A stretch of DNA of 64,000 nt. Origin: Magnolia sinica (taxonomy: Eukaryota > Streptophyta > Magnoliopsida > Magnoliales > Magnoliaceae). Location: positions 76,040,862 to 76,104,861 of the forward strand of contig NC_080584.1 of assembly GCF_029962835.1 (NCBI RefSeq), given 5' to 3'. The translations under genes were made by a program, and so were the position numbers. The notes below the pieces were generated by a model, which worked only from the letters and a program-made list of their open reading frames with translations, did no database searches and was not told where the DNA came from. Positions within the stretch are counted from its first letter, which is position 1; each line of letters begins with the position of its first letter. Positions 1 to 11,949 of the stretch are shown one piece after another.

Positions 1-992
1 GCCAGAATTCCTCGAGTCCTCGACGACTCTATGTTATGTGCTTTGTTACACCTAAATCCAAAATCCACTCGTTAGATATAGTATCAACGGAAAGAATTTC
101 AGAACAAACGCTTACATACAAAGTATCTTGTGACTGAGAAATTACTGCATTTTTATGGGCACACTGCCGAGTATAATGGCCGAAATTTTCACAGACAAAG
201 TAGACTATATTTGTCTTTTTCTGCTTTTTCTTTCCATTCCCCTACTTGAGATTTGAAGCAGGTGATGTGGTCTTCTGTTCTTGATTATTCTTCTTCGCCT
301 TCTTGCGAGCTTTGGACCGTTTAATGTTAGCTTTCCGTTTATGAGTCTCTGCTACAAAGGCCTTGGCCGAACCTGGCTGAATTGCATTAATTTCAACCTC
401 ACGTATCAAGTGGCCATAAAAGTCTCTGAACGTAGTGATAGAATTAGTATGGTTCAGAATTCTTTTGATTTGGGCCCAAGATTCAGGTAAGGAACGGTGC
501 ATGGCTATATTTTTTTGATTTTCAGTCAATTTATACCCAACATTCCTAAGGGCACCTATCATTTACTCCATCTTACGAATATGATCTTTGATGGGCAGCC
601 GACAGGCATCCTGTACTCCAGGAATTCTAATTCCATTGCCCTAACTCTCGCATCTGACTTCTACGCATAGGCATCTTTAGTGCTTCCCAGATTCCCTTAG
701 CGGTTTCATGCACTTCATACATAGGTATGAGTTCTTTGTACAAACTGCTAAGAAGGGCCTTACGAGCTGAACAATTTTTTTTTCGTCATTTATTATAGCG
801 AGTCATCGCAACCCTATGTTCTTGTAAATTCTCATTTTCAGCCAAGATGGGTTCCTCTTGATCTACATCGAGTATGTGAGATATGTCGTCCTCGTCCAGA
901 AGGCATTGCACCGCGCGGGACCAGTCTTCGTAGTTGTTGCCGTCGAAATGTTGTCATTTCAGCTGTTCAGCGATTAATGCTTTGGTGGTCAT
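1..992 (-). pseudogene. Copia retrotransposon gag and start of protease, degenerate and cut by window edge
   Basis: Read on the minus strand from an ATG at 992. The start MTTKALIAEQLK is followed by a stop and then HFDGNNYEDWSRAVQCLL, the usual N-terminus of Copia gag (UBN2 family). The middle (about 560-780) reads on after frame changes (KELIPMYEVHETAKGIWEAL). The longest clean piece is 242-562, with PESWAQIKRIL and a Lys-rich tail. After a TAG stop the same frame holds a zinc knuckle at about 160-213 (YFVCENFGHYTRQC), whose first Cys has become Tyr. At about 31-70 it reads WILDLGVTKHIT, a decayed form of the Copia aspartic protease motif WILDSGATxHxT. The family packages and matures retrotransposon RNA; this copy is dead from several stops, at least one frameshift and lost active-site residues. 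The rest of pol should lie left of the window. Confidence 0.85.
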
Positions 993-1439
993 CTCTACAT
1001 TGCATGAGTATCACTACTTAGCTAAGATCTAAGGTATTGACACTAATCATTAGCATTTCTACGTGTTATATAAATTTTCAAAGTATAAAAGCAGTTAACA
1101 CATCTTAATGAGATCTAAAAGTCCACATACCTGAATAGGCAGTGTAGAACAGTCAAGTTCTCTAATTAAGATGGGTTTAATACTTTTATAAGAATAAATT
1201 TATATAACGTGCAACCTTCCATTACATGGTTGCATGCATCATTTGGTAGAGGAGAATAAACTCCCACTCAGGTTATGCACAACCTATATATTTTAGGGAG
1301 CATTTAAGCACTAAGTTTTGTAATTTCTAATGAAAAATGTAGGGGACTAAGATCTAAACATATCAAACCTAATTATATCATACATATTATCATCAGAAAA
1401 AATAAAGAAAGTGCTTAAATATGAAGAGAGTTCAATCTT

Positions 1440-1560
1440 CACTAGTGATCATGTCCATTAGAGATGGATCTGATCATCACCGTTAATGATCATTGTTGAT
1501 GATGGATCCTTTCATCAACATTGATCATCATGGTTGATGATTATTTCGATCACTAATGAT
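1440..1560. repeat. Short GATGATCATTGTTGATGATGG-like repeats
   Basis: Several imperfect copies of GATGATCAT / GTTGATGAT / GGATC alternate here in both orientations, giving local palindromes such as TGATCATCA. No gene. Confidence 0.5.
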
Positions 1561-2039
1561 CTCTTGATCAATAGTGAAGAAAAAGTTATAAAGGAAACAT
1601 CATTCATATGCCACATTACACAAGAGGGGCATCATACGAATTCATGGGACCATCATATCATAAGCATACATGCATTCATTACACACAGCACTTCACTTGT
1701 GCATCGTTATGTATTTGTAATATGTGCATCATCATTACCAGATGAGTGGCCCTTATTCCATGTACATGTGCCACATTGCTACAGGCGACATGGAAATCAG
1801 ATTGCGTACTTAGTAAACTCCTTTGAGCCAATCTCAAAAATATGTGGTTTATCCATGCCGTGCATCCATGTGGCCCACTTGATAATTATATTTGTCATAA
1901 ATGCAAGCTCACTAGATAGATGGACGATTTGGATACAACATATACCTCGTGATAAGATCCATATGTGTTACTGACTGCCTAGTTCTCCATATGGATAGAC
2001 GGTTTAGATACAACACATATCTTGCCATCTGAGCAACGC

Positions 2040-2620
2040 ATGAACATTTTATAGCACATGGATACAACACATGGATACAATACATGATTTGCACATGGAT
2101 ACAACACATGAATACAATACATGAATATTCAATATGGGAAATATTCAATTTGGGTTGCTGACGTACAAGAATACAACACATGAATATTCATGGGTTGTTG
2201 ACGTACATGAATACAACTATGGAAATTCATGGGTTGTTGATGTACATGAATACAACTATGGCAAGATGTACACTAGCCAAATCGTGTACAGATGCTATGT
2301 ATATAGTTGAAGTTATCTATCAAAACAACATGGGTACACATGTGTACACGTGCACATCGGCCAACATATGTACACACGTGTACATGTGCACAAGTGTACA
2401 TCAGCTAACATATGGGGAAGTTAGTCTAAACACGTGTACACATGTACATCAGCCAACATATGTGCATATACACTTGTGTGCATGTACATGAGCCATCATG
2501 TGTGTACATGTACATGAGCCATCACGTGTACAACAATAGCCAACAATTCATGAGTCATCACACCTGTACATGTACATGAGCCATCATGTGTACAACAACC
2601 AACAATTCAATTATGGTGAG
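2040..2620. repeat. Interspersed short tandem repeats (ACATGGATACAACACATG and TGTACATGTACATGAGCC)
   Basis: From 2040 to 2270 the unit ACATG(G/A)ATACAACACATG recurs with single-base changes. From 2330 to 2620 a TGTACA/CACGTGTAC motif and TACATGAGCCATCA recur at 30-60 bp spacing. The motif TGTACATGTACA is self-complementary. Small open frames here are products of the repeats. Confidence 0.6.
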
Positions 2621-3376
2621 ATACGTCACCAGTAGCTACGTTTTAGTAGTTGACTTTAATTCAACAACTATTTAGTTGGTATGATGCACACATATGGGGT
2701 ATATGCTACATACTTTCATGGTTTGGTAATCCACACCGCTGGTAGATTGAGTTGCACCATGGATGGACTATACCATACAAACTTTCCTTCATGGGACAAT
2801 ATTAACCTTTCCATCTGTGGTCTACCAATAGACGGTTGATTATAGAAAAACACAACAACAGTCCACATTCAACATTAAAGTGGGAGTATATATCTGCTGT
2901 AATGTATATCCATGGGGTACATCATGTGGATTATTTATTGTATGGTAATCATATATGGATCCACTTATCAGAATAAGAATGTGTGTACTTAGTCATTCCG
3001 TTTTTCAAATACACCAGCTAGTAGTGTATTTCAATACAACAACATTAGCCACTAATAGCTATGTTGTATTTCAATACAACAACATCAGTCAAACCGATCT
3101 CTACGTATGCTTAAGATATGGCATAATGTAGACTAGCCATTATGACCTCCCGCGTGTACAAAAGTTATGGTATAACATATATTTGTGATGTACACGCATG
3201 TGTTATATTTCTATTGTGATGTAGACGCATGCGACACATTACTTGGTTCAATCCTTAAATCAACAAAATGGTATATATGAACCAATACCATTTGAAAGCC
3301 TTGGATTCCAATCCAAAAAGAAAGGATAGGTCACTTACCTTTTTAGATGAAAATAATCAGAGATCTGCCGTTAAAT

Positions 3377-3389
3377 GCTCTGATACCAC
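3377..3389 (-). other. Copia primer-binding site (initiator Met-tRNA)
   Basis: On the minus strand this reads GTGGTATCAGAGC. TGGTATCAGAGC is the classic complement of the 3' end of plant initiator methionine tRNA used to prime reverse transcription in Copia elements. It abuts the LTR end with a single base between, and it fixes both the element's orientation and the LTR boundary. Confidence 0.9.
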
Positions 3390-3872
3390 TGTTGGTAAGC
3401 GCGGAAGGTGGGCCCTCAAGATTTGACGGTCTACACGAAGTTCGGAACCTTCACAAAGTAGAAGAACAGTGCTTCAACGGCCCGCCTATCTACTACTGGA
3501 GCAGATGGAACTATTCACACCTCTGATCCTACGGTATATAGTGGCCCCGGATTGCGATCTATGGATCAGATCGTCCCAAGGACAAGCTAAAATGGACAGA
3601 CTATAGCGCACACAATATCTCTCTGTATACTCTTGGTTTATAGTATGACTCAATTGCTTTACACGAGAGAAGCGCATTCCTTTTTATAACAGAAGGAGAG
3701 TTTGGGTGGAATTGAGATAAGGCCAAATAATCCGATCAAATCCCTATCTTCAATTAAAAATCAAATTCATATTTGAATTTGAAATTTAATTCAAAGGAAG
3801 AGACCGGAGAAAACATAGGACATATCCACTAGTGATTGCTCACAAGTGGGCCCCACTGATCTACGTCCAACA
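3390..3872 (-). mobile_element. Copia 5' LTR, 483 bp
   Basis: The block begins TGTTGG and ends CCAACA, so it has the TG...CA ends and a 6-bp terminal inverted repeat expected of an LTR. The tRNA-Met primer site flanks its 3390 side. On the minus strand it starts at 3872 and ends at 3390, making it the 5' LTR of the element whose gag lies at 1-992. The partner LTR is outside the window. Its outer edge lies 232 bp upstream of the receptor-kinase start codon. Confidence 0.85.
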
Positions 3873-4104
3873 CATTCAGCTCGAACTTGCATCTGGGTTG
3901 GACGAGTCAATTCAAGTAGCCGAGTCTTATGATCATGTTCCAGACTGGCTATAGAAGTGGTCATAAGCTTTCAGTAGTCACCACTGAACACTTGGTATGG
4001 TTGGGTAATCAGGCAAATCGGAGTTTTCTTCCTTAACTGATCGGCCACAGGTGCCATTCAATCAGCTTCCATTGCTGGTGAATTGCAAGCTTGTTAATCA
4101 TTCG
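3873..4104 (+). promoter_or_regulatory. Remaining upstream region of the receptor-kinase gene
   Basis: Only 232 bp separate the Copia LTR from the start codon at 4105. I see no convincing TATA box. The native promoter was probably displaced or cut by the Copia insertion. A GTG-initiated extension to 4051 is open but the signal peptide begins at the ATG pair at 4105/4108. Confidence 0.4.
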
Positions 4105-5326
4105 ATGATGAAAAGAAAATCTGGCAAACTGTTTATTCTTCTCAGTTTCTTCATATTCTACTGCCTCTGCATTCGATTTTCCCACGCGGCGGATACCATC
4201 ACACAAGACCAACTGCTCCCTGACAGGAAGACCTTGATTTCTGCTGGTGAGGTTTTTGAGCTGGGCTTCTTCAGCCCCGGCAAGTCCAAGAGTCGTTACG
4301 TGGTAATATGGTACAAGAAAGTCACGAAACAAAGTGTTGTATGGGTTGCCAATAGGAAAAATCTAGTATCGCATTCATCTGGTGTCCTTACAATCAACAA
4401 CAACAATGGAAATCTGATGATCTTGGATGAGATTGTAGGCAACTTCATGGTGACATCTGATTCTGCTACCAATCAAACTAGTGCTCGGCTCTTAGATTCC
4501 GGAAACCTCATACTGATAGAAGGGAATTCGACGAATGATGAAGGCCAGGTCATATGGCAAAGCATTGATTATCCTACCGATACGTATCTCCCTGGCATGA
4601 AACTGGGAGTGAATAGAACGAGTGGGCGAAAATGGCTCCTTGCTTCATGGACAAGTGAAGATGACTCTGCTCCTGGGGACTTCACTTTTGTAATAGATTC
4701 CAATGGATTGGCTCAATTTTTTATACAGAGAGTACGACAAAACTACTGGACTAGTGGCACTTTGAACGGGGAGATTTTCAGCCTTGTTCCTGAAATGAGA
4801 ACAAATTATTTATTAAATTGCAGCTACGTATCGAATGCAGATGGGACATATTTTATTTATCCACTTTATTATAAAACTATAATTTCAATACTGGTGATGG
4901 ACGTGTCTGGGCAAATCTGCGAAGGGACGGTGCTCTCTTTCTGCAAGTGCTTGCACAGGTTTGAGCCTTACTCTCGACGAAATTGGGATGCAGGTGATAA
5001 ATCAAAGGGGTGCGTGAGGCGAATAGAACTGAAGTGTGGGAGTCAAGATGGGTTCTTGCGGTTGAGTGACATGATGTTTTCTGGTAACCCTCGACTTCTA
5101 AAGAATTCAAGTCTCAGCCTAGAATACTGCAAAATTGAGTGCAGGAGAAAATGCTATTGTATTGCTTATGCTTCTGCTCATGACAACAGAACCGGATGTT
5201 CCTTTTGGGATGGAGAGTTGATGAATCTTGGTAAGATCTCCGCCAACATCTCTAGAAATGTCCCTGATCTTTATGTTCGTCTTGCTGCTTCAGAGCTTGA
5301 TCCACCTAATGACTCTCAAACAAAAA
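4105..5326 (+). pseudogene. G-type lectin S-receptor-like Ser/Thr kinase, exon 1 (extracellular region)
   Basis: The family comprises plasma-membrane receptor kinases with an outer lectin region and a cytosolic kinase, related to Brassica SRK. Residues 1-28 are a signal peptide (basic MMKRK, then LFILLSFFIFYCLC). A bulb-type lectin domain follows (about 30-150: LISAGEVFELGFFSPG, VVWVANR, LDSGNLIL, IWQSIDYPTDTYLPGMKLG). Next come an S-locus glycoprotein domain (LASWTSEDDSAPGDFTF, YWTSGTLNGEIFSLVPEM) and a PAN domain (about 310-395) ending in PDLYVRLAASEL. About 30-40 residues are missing between MDVSGQI and FCKCL, where family members carry the Cys-rich EGF-like stretch. The next in-frame codon is TAG at 5332-5334; a weak donor AAAA|GTCACT at 5326 has the phase (1) needed to join the transmembrane exon. 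Confidence 0.85.
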
Positions 5327-5439
5327 GTCACTAGAAATGGTAAATTTTAATGATTTATCTTCATTTTATTTTTCCCAATCGCGGTTATCTTTTTTAAAAT
5401 GTGTATTTGTTTGTTTTCAGGACAACAAATGAGACTTTT

Positions 5440-5700
5440 AGCGGCGCTCACAAGCGCCGCTATAAGTCCCTGTAAGCGCCGGTGATTCTATTATTGGCGT
5501 CGCTAAAAGTATTGGCGGAGCTAGTAACTTCTATCGGCGCCTTTCTGAGCGCCGATAATTGTCTGTTTTTCCGACGCGAAAAAGTGCCAGTAAAAATCAC
5601 TTAGAGCGCCGGTAAAAATGGTTTGCGGACACTTTTTCTTGCGAAAAAGCGCCGTAAGATTTCTACACAAGAGCCGGTAGAAGCCTTTGTATGGATTTGT
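5440..5700. repeat. Left subterminal repeats of the gene-carrying CACTA element
   Basis: GCGCCG/CGGCGC motifs recur every 20-40 bp in both orientations (AGCGGCGCTCACAAGCGCCG, CTATCGGCGCC, GAGCGCCGATAA, AAAGCGCCGTAAG). Such short palindromic subterminal clusters bind the CACTA accessory protein in known members of the superfamily. The following 5700-6130 is AT-rich with no recognisable gene. Confidence 0.6.
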
Positions 5701-6276
5701 GAGGCCCTAGCATGCCAGTAATTTTTTTTTATTATATATAATTCAATCAAAACCTATATTTTTTAAAGATTTGAAACATAAAAATGATGCAATACAAATA
5801 AAACTGAATATTTTAAAAAAAATTATATTACCACACAATAAAAAAAAATATTACAATAAATGGTCTTGAATGTAAATAAATAAATAAAAACAAATCCTCT
5901 ATATGGTCTTACTCCTAGCACGAGTGGCGTCAAAAGGCTGAAGTGATTTGAACTCTAGATTGCCCCACTTGTATGCAACGAGAAGAGTGGATCACCCACC
6001 ATTAGCCCTTTGAAAATTGCTCCTATGATAGCCAGAACCAGGCTAGTCCTTAGCTGCTCCATGGAAGTTAGTTTTTCGGCTCTTTACGTGGCTTCCCATC
6101 AATGGCATAACCATGGTTACAATGTTACTCTACTTATAGTATGGGGTCTATAAAAGAAAAAAAAATAAATTCATTAAAAATTGTCTTGGGAAAAGAGAAC
6201 AAGATAAATACAGATCTACATAATTTTCAAAAGACCCAAAAAGAAAAAAAAAAAAGAAAAAAAAAGAAAAGATTAC

Positions 6277-6400
6277 CTTGGAATGTGAAAAAGACCCACT
6301 TTGTTTGCATACAAAGGGCTTATACTTGTGATTTGATCCATCTGCTTCCACTTTTGTACCAGAAAAGATGAACAAAACCATCAAAGCAGCTCCCACCAAT
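6277..6400 (-). pseudogene. TM9SF/EMP70 family first-exon fragment
   Basis: Reads MVLFIFSGTKVEADGSNHKYK and then, after a one-base frame change, PLYANKVG and a donor AAG|GTAATC at about 6276. Plant transmembrane-9 (EMP70) proteins of the endomembrane system start with a signal peptide followed by ADGS(D/N)HKYKxGDxVPLYANKVGPFHNP. Here the GDxV residues are missing and the frame shifts, so this is a decayed capture of exon 1 only. It lies inside the gene-carrying CACTA element on the minus strand. Confidence 0.6.
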
Positions 6401-6770
6401 TTCACTAAAGGGCTAAAAGCTTTCCACCAAAGAACCAAATGGTTCTATGTCATTCAAATAGTATTAGAATTACATGATGTTAGGCTGGTCGAAAAATAAA
6501 TTTATTAGACTTTCAACTGGAGCCAATTTAATGATGTTCTTACATTGTTTTACACCCCCAAAAGCATAGGGCTGACACCATTTTTCCTCACAAAGATTTA
6601 ATCTACCAAGCATGTATTGAAGTTAGGTTGACACTTCTCATTTACAAAAATAAAAACAGATGGAAGAAAAAGGAAACATATTCAAGATCACTGCATCAAT
6701 CAATACATGGTAAACAAGGATTTCAAGTGATTAATGTCAAACAGTAAGCATGCCATCAATAGAACCATAC

Positions 6771-6874
6771 CTATTACTTCCATCTAGAGCAGAAGCCACC
6801 ATGGCATGCCTCATATCAGAACTAGTTTGCAATGATTGAGCTTTCAACATCTGCTGCTGTCGAGCCAATGATGC
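6771..6874 (-). pseudogene. Captured exon of unidentified gene
   Basis: A 104-bp segment with a good acceptor (ATTACCAG|GCATC) and donor (AATAG|GTATGG) on the minus strand. It is open and encodes a Gln-rich piece (SLARQQQMLKAQ, then SSDMRHAMVASALDGSN). The boundaries and clean frame suggest a captured exon. I do not recognise the family. Confidence 0.45.
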
Positions 6875-6988
6875 CTGGTAATATTTGTACAAAGAATTAG
6901 ATAGATGGCTAAAAGTTTAACACTGACCATAAAATAAAACCAATATTTTATATCTATTTAAGCTTTGTTTGGATGCACAACCAAATCA

Positions 6989-7252
<264 letters not shown>

Positions 7253-8832
7253 TTAAACATGACCACTGATATCCCTCTTGCCAAATGAGAAGACTCACTG
7301 CTATCGCTGTTTCCATATAAACATGATGCCCTCCATTTATCACGGCTTTAAAGACCATTTGGAAGTTTGGTGAAATAAGGATTTGTTCTACTATTCCAGC
7401 AGAACAAATCTGCTATCTGTTTTCCATGGAGATGGGGACAATGTTAGCCTCCCATTTACCAACCTTACCACTCCAGATTGTAAGTGCTAATAGTTGCTAC
7501 AACTTGCAGCTAGGATGGAGCATAGATGCCAATCCCATGCAACTGAATATAAAACCTACATACTGGTTTCTACTTCCTCACAGGATCGTCACTCTCTTGG
7601 AAGCAGTGGCTAATTATTAATATTATCAGGCGAACCAACTTTTTGAGAGAGCATGGTGTTCTTAATCAGGAGAGACTGAAGTGGCTATTTGCAGCACACA
7701 CCCAAACGTGGTGAAATCCGGGCAATTCATCTGATGGGCCTACCATTAATGTGATCTGGCCTACCAATCAGGTTGGCACACATTAGCAAGCCACACGCCA
7801 GAATCATAATCATCATCTCTGTTTTTGGGATCAGCTTTAGTCGCCAATCAAAGTTGAAACATGAAGAAGTTGGGTGGCTCATGTATGAGAAAAATGACTG
7901 GTTAGAAAAAGATGAGGAACAGTCTATGTTCAACATATTTTTGGGCCAGGGTGGCTCCCACCTTATGTGTGGGCCGGATCTCTACATGTGCCAAGTTGGC
8001 ACTTGTCCTGTGAATTACCTCTTCACAGTTCTCTTTTCTGGATTATTTTCGGGGGGATCCAGGGCACATTTTTTGCAAGATGCTTGGGGTACTGGAATTT
8101 TGAAGTTTTATATGTTCATGTCAGTGAACAGGGACCATAAATGTCAATGTATGGCGTTCAAATGATAATTTGAACCCTGACTACAACTGACTATTTTCAA
8201 TATCAACAATGCTTTCGGTACAAACTTCTTGTAATGAGAAAAGAAGTCCAAATTTGAGTATCTGCAACAGTGTAACATAAACTTAAGGAATAACCTAACA
8301 CTTAAAATGACAGTCAGTGTTGGCTTACCTTTGCAAAGTGCTCGAAAATTCTCTACAGCAATGACAAAAAACAAATAGAGATTAGGTGACATCCAAAAGC
8401 CATATGAGAAAGCACTAGAACAATCAACAAAATGGCAATGGGTTGCAACTTGTAAGGAAAACAAAAAATGATAACTGCCATTTGGGTCCCACTGCCCTGC
8501 CCCAAACATCAGTGTTTCGATGTTTCAACTTTCAACTGCTTGATGAAATTTGAAATGAGGGGAACTGTTTTTTATTTGTGGATGAAAGGCAAAAATAAAA
8601 AACAGAAAATTGATAATTTCTATTTGGGTCTCACTGCACTGCACCAAATGCTTGACCAAATTGCATAGGGCTCCAAAGGTGCTGGAGGCAGGTGGGGCCA
8701 CTTCCATCATCATTCAATGATAATATTCAACCATAGAGGAATGCCACTATTGGGTTTTGTTCTGACCTTCCATGAAAGAAGGGAAACCAAAGAATTCCAC
8801 CACTGCTGATAAATCAATTACCTCTCTTGCAG

Positions 8833-9318
8833 GGCCGACTGAAAATTGTAGATTTTGGATGGTCAGTGCAATCCAGAACAAAGAGGCTCACCATGTGTGG
8901 AACTTTGGATTATCTAGCACCAGAAATGGTAACAAACAAAGCACATGACTACACAGTTGACAACTAGACCTTGGGCATCCTCTGCTATGAGTTCCTTTAT
9001 GGCGTCCCACCTTTCGAAGCCGAGAACCAGGAAGATACATTCAAAAGGTTAGAAAAGCTTCATCTGCCTATCTACATTTCCCAAAGTTTACACAGAGCTT
9101 ATAATACTACTATCTATGTGTAGGATTGTGGAGATCGACTTGAGTTTTCCTCCCACTGCTCATGTGTCTGCAGAAGCAAAGGACCTGATCTGTCGGGTAT
9201 GATGATCAGAAGCATCTATGTATTGAAAATCATTGCGCATAAGCGTCTATGTATGTGTTAACATTCTAGTTGTAAATGTACAGCTTCTGGTGAAGGATTC
9301 TTTAAATTACAGCCCAAC
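8833..9318 (+). pseudogene. Aurora protein kinase fragment (three partial exons with introns)
   Basis: Exon a (8833-9047, after TTGCAG) reads [26 protein letters not shown] and [20 protein letters not shown]: the DFG motif, activation segment and APE of plant Aurora mitotic kinases. Exon b (9124-9196) gives IVEIDLSFPPTAHVSAEAKD, and exon c (from 9284) gives LLVKDSLN before identity fades. Intron boundaries are retained, so genomic DNA rather than mRNA was captured. The Trp of VDNWTLG is a TAG stop at 8965-8967, and the N-lobe, HRD loop and C-terminus are absent. It is a non-functional passenger in the CACTA element. Plant Auroras phosphorylate histone H3 Ser10 and act in spindle and plate formation; none of that is expected here. 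Confidence 0.85.
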
Positions 9319-11363
9319 AAAATTCTTAACACAGATAAATTACAGATCATATAGTTTGCACAATAGAAAATATGAGTAAAGCACCTTCAGTATTGTCAGC
9401 TGCTCAACATGATCTATCATATAGTTTGAACTGTTGAAGTTTCTAGGATGACTGTGGCTCTATCACAGTGCACTCTACCTGATGAATGGCCCTGAACTGT
9501 GACACATGGAAGTTGAATCATAGCCCTTTCAAATTTATGCAAAAATCCATCAGCGGTGAATTCTTACAAATGTTCTCGCCTTAATATAAGTTGGATAACG
9601 ACCCTTTTGAATTAATGCAACAAAAAAAAAAAAAGCACAGGCCCACCAATCTGATCCATGTGGGAGGTACAAGTCCGTGGAAAATTCCTTCCAACACCTT
9701 GTGACAACCATATTAATTGTCATGAAGAAATGAAAACAGTGGTTGAAGAACAAGCTAAATATCAAATATGAATGTCTCACACAATGCATGAATGCTACAT
9801 GTACAGCGGCAAATACAAATAGCAAGCTGATTGACTCTAAGAAAAAGGGCCTGGACTTAAATCAATAAATGCCCATCTGATACAAAATATGTACAATAAA
9901 TAGTCCTCCAAAATGTAGATTTTCTCACTATTATGTGATTATTTATCTGGAGATTGGATTAGTGGTCATTCGTTATGCTGTTAGAAAATGGAAAATACCT
10001 GTTGGTCCTATTTCAACAAACAAGTGTCCACGAACCAGTGGTTAGGATCTTGCTCTGCATTTTCTGGATTCCCGCAAATAGAGTAAAAAGCTTGTGCAAA
10101 GGAATGGCGAAAACACCAAGTTCTTTGATCAGCAGTTACTCCCCTATACAGAGTAAAAACAGAAAATATCAGATTCTCACCCTGCACAAAAAGAAAAGAA
10201 AATATCAAATTCTTGCCCTGCACAAAAAGATGAGACCTGGATATGTGGAGCCACAGGAAACTATGTAAAGAACAAAACAGTGAAATTCAAGTAAGCTAAC
10301 ATGTTCAAGGTCTGCAAGATCTGGAAATCTGTCTCACGAAAGCGGAAAAAAAGAAGAGGAGAAGCTAAAATATAGTGAGAATTAGCAAACAAAATGCAGA
10401 GGAGCTAAAAGACCCTGGTTACAAGTTCCAAAACCCAATTTCAGGTTGAAGATGATGAGATTGAACCATGCACCAAAAAAATCTTCATCTAAGAGATGAT
10501 TGTCTATAAAGATGAATTGGATCCAGGGACTCTCACTTCTTGCCAAGGAACTGCCCCATACGAGCTTCCCATTGGCCGCATTTGTGCAGTTAAATAATGA
10601 TGGAAATCTAGACAAAAAGAATATTCACTGGTATTAAAAAAAGCATCAAATAACATATTCACTGTAAGCAGAAAAATAATTACTAAAATATGCTCCACAC
10701 ATTGTAAACTTCAACTTTGCACATGAAGGTATAACATAATCAAGGGCAACTGATTGAAGTATAAGGAAACATAGTACGCATCCATCCAAGATAATGCAAC
10801 ATAAGCATTACCTGCATAATAACAACTCTTCAACATAAGGAATAAAAAAACATAATAAACTTCCAGTTCTTTGCTGGCACCAATGAAGTGTCTGCATTGA
10901 AACCAAAGGTACTTCATGGGATTTTAAAATTTTAAAGATGATATACAACAACCCATTCGGTGAAGCAAGGACTCATCTTCAAAGAAAATTCCCCATGAAA
11001 ACATGCACATGAAACACAAAGCTTCTTTATTTTTTTCAAGTTAACAGCACATACGCACACAAACATGCAAGGCAACCATATCTCACCTGAACATGAGATT
11101 GTGAGTATCCACCATAGCTGCTGACTTTACTTTGCTAAACACTCCCTGCAATGAAAAAAAAAATTGTAATAAAATGACTTAGTGAAGAGAAAACGCATAC
11201 AAAATATAGTAGGTCCACAAAAGATCATATTGGGGTGGTCTACCTGATGCACAGCCTAGATGTAGCACATGTATGCCACATTCTCATGTGTTGGAATGTT
11301 TGTTGTCTATTGAATTAGCAAACCTTTACAAGAAGGGTGTAGCCATGAAAGATGAAAGCTCAC

Positions 11364-11464
11364 CTTTCCTCTAAAATGGAAGACGAGCAAAGAGAACAAC
11401 AGTTGGAATTCCCACAATGTAGAAAGCTCCAAGGTTAATGAGAGCACTGGTCTTTTGCCACCCT
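11364..11464 (-). pseudogene. MATE efflux transporter exon fragment
   Basis: The minus strand reads GWQKTSALINLGAFYIVGIP followed by TVVLFA and, after a one-base frame change, LVFHFRGK. Plant MATE (multidrug and toxin extrusion) transporters carry GxGWQxxGAxxNLGxYYLxGIPxxxxLxFxxxxxGKGLW in one exon, so both motif and exon size fit. A donor (AAAG|GTGAGC) follows. The frameshift and lack of any other MATE exon nearby mark it as a captured fragment. A further short exon-like piece (11094-11143, minus) does not look like MATE and is unassigned. Confidence 0.65.
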
Positions 11465-11949
11465 CATCCTATAGCAGTTCCTAAATGATTGAAGAATTTA
11501 TAACAGCATGTGACTGATTCAAATTGAGAATCTTCACAAACATGAAAGTGAAAATGACTAAAATCTACTATAAACATAATTGTCATGAGCATAAATCTAG
11601 AACTCACTAAGTTGACACATTTGAATTCCCACATTGATGATCAAAGTTTGAAATTCCAATGGGAATACAGAAGCAGTTGGAAGCTGAAAACTTCAACAAT
11701 GCTTCCAAAGCATCACCAAAAAACAGAGGCCAGAAAAGAACATTCAATTTTGGCCTCTATCATGTACTAAGACTCCAATCTAGTATTGTGCTAGGTTGCC
11801 TCATTGAGGAACCATCAAAGTTTAATTTCCACCACCCAATCAATGGGCAAAACCACTTGACAAAATAGCACAACAAAAAGCAAGAAGGCCCATCTCAAGC
11901 AAAATTAGAGAAATAAAATGAATATCACCTCCTTATGTTGCTTCCTATA

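Larger units (their letters stand above)
993..3376 (-). other. Copia leader region, repeat-rich, no gene
   Basis: The stretch between the primer-binding site and gag is about 2.4 kb, much longer than a usual Copia leader. On the minus strand a strong splice donor (AAAAG|GTAAGTG) lies near 3345, shortly after the primer-binding site, so a leader intron ending just before the gag ATG is possible but unproven. I see no coding signal. The open frame at 1534-1974 (plus) has no recognisable domain. The middle may be a later insertion, but I could not find its ends. Confidence 0.5.

Noticed and set aside
1534-1974. 146-residue plus-strand frame
   Set aside because: No recognisable domain, AT-rich repeat context within a Copia leader.
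4051-4104. Upstream GTG start for the receptor kinase
   Set aside because: The signal peptide begins at the ATG pair at 4105/4108, and plant genes use ATG.
10382-10698. Minus-strand frames with NAANGKLVWGSSLA or AQMRPMGSSYGAVPWQEVR as a captured gene piece
   Set aside because: Composition is protein-like but two frames compete and I recognise no family; left as unassigned CACTA interior.
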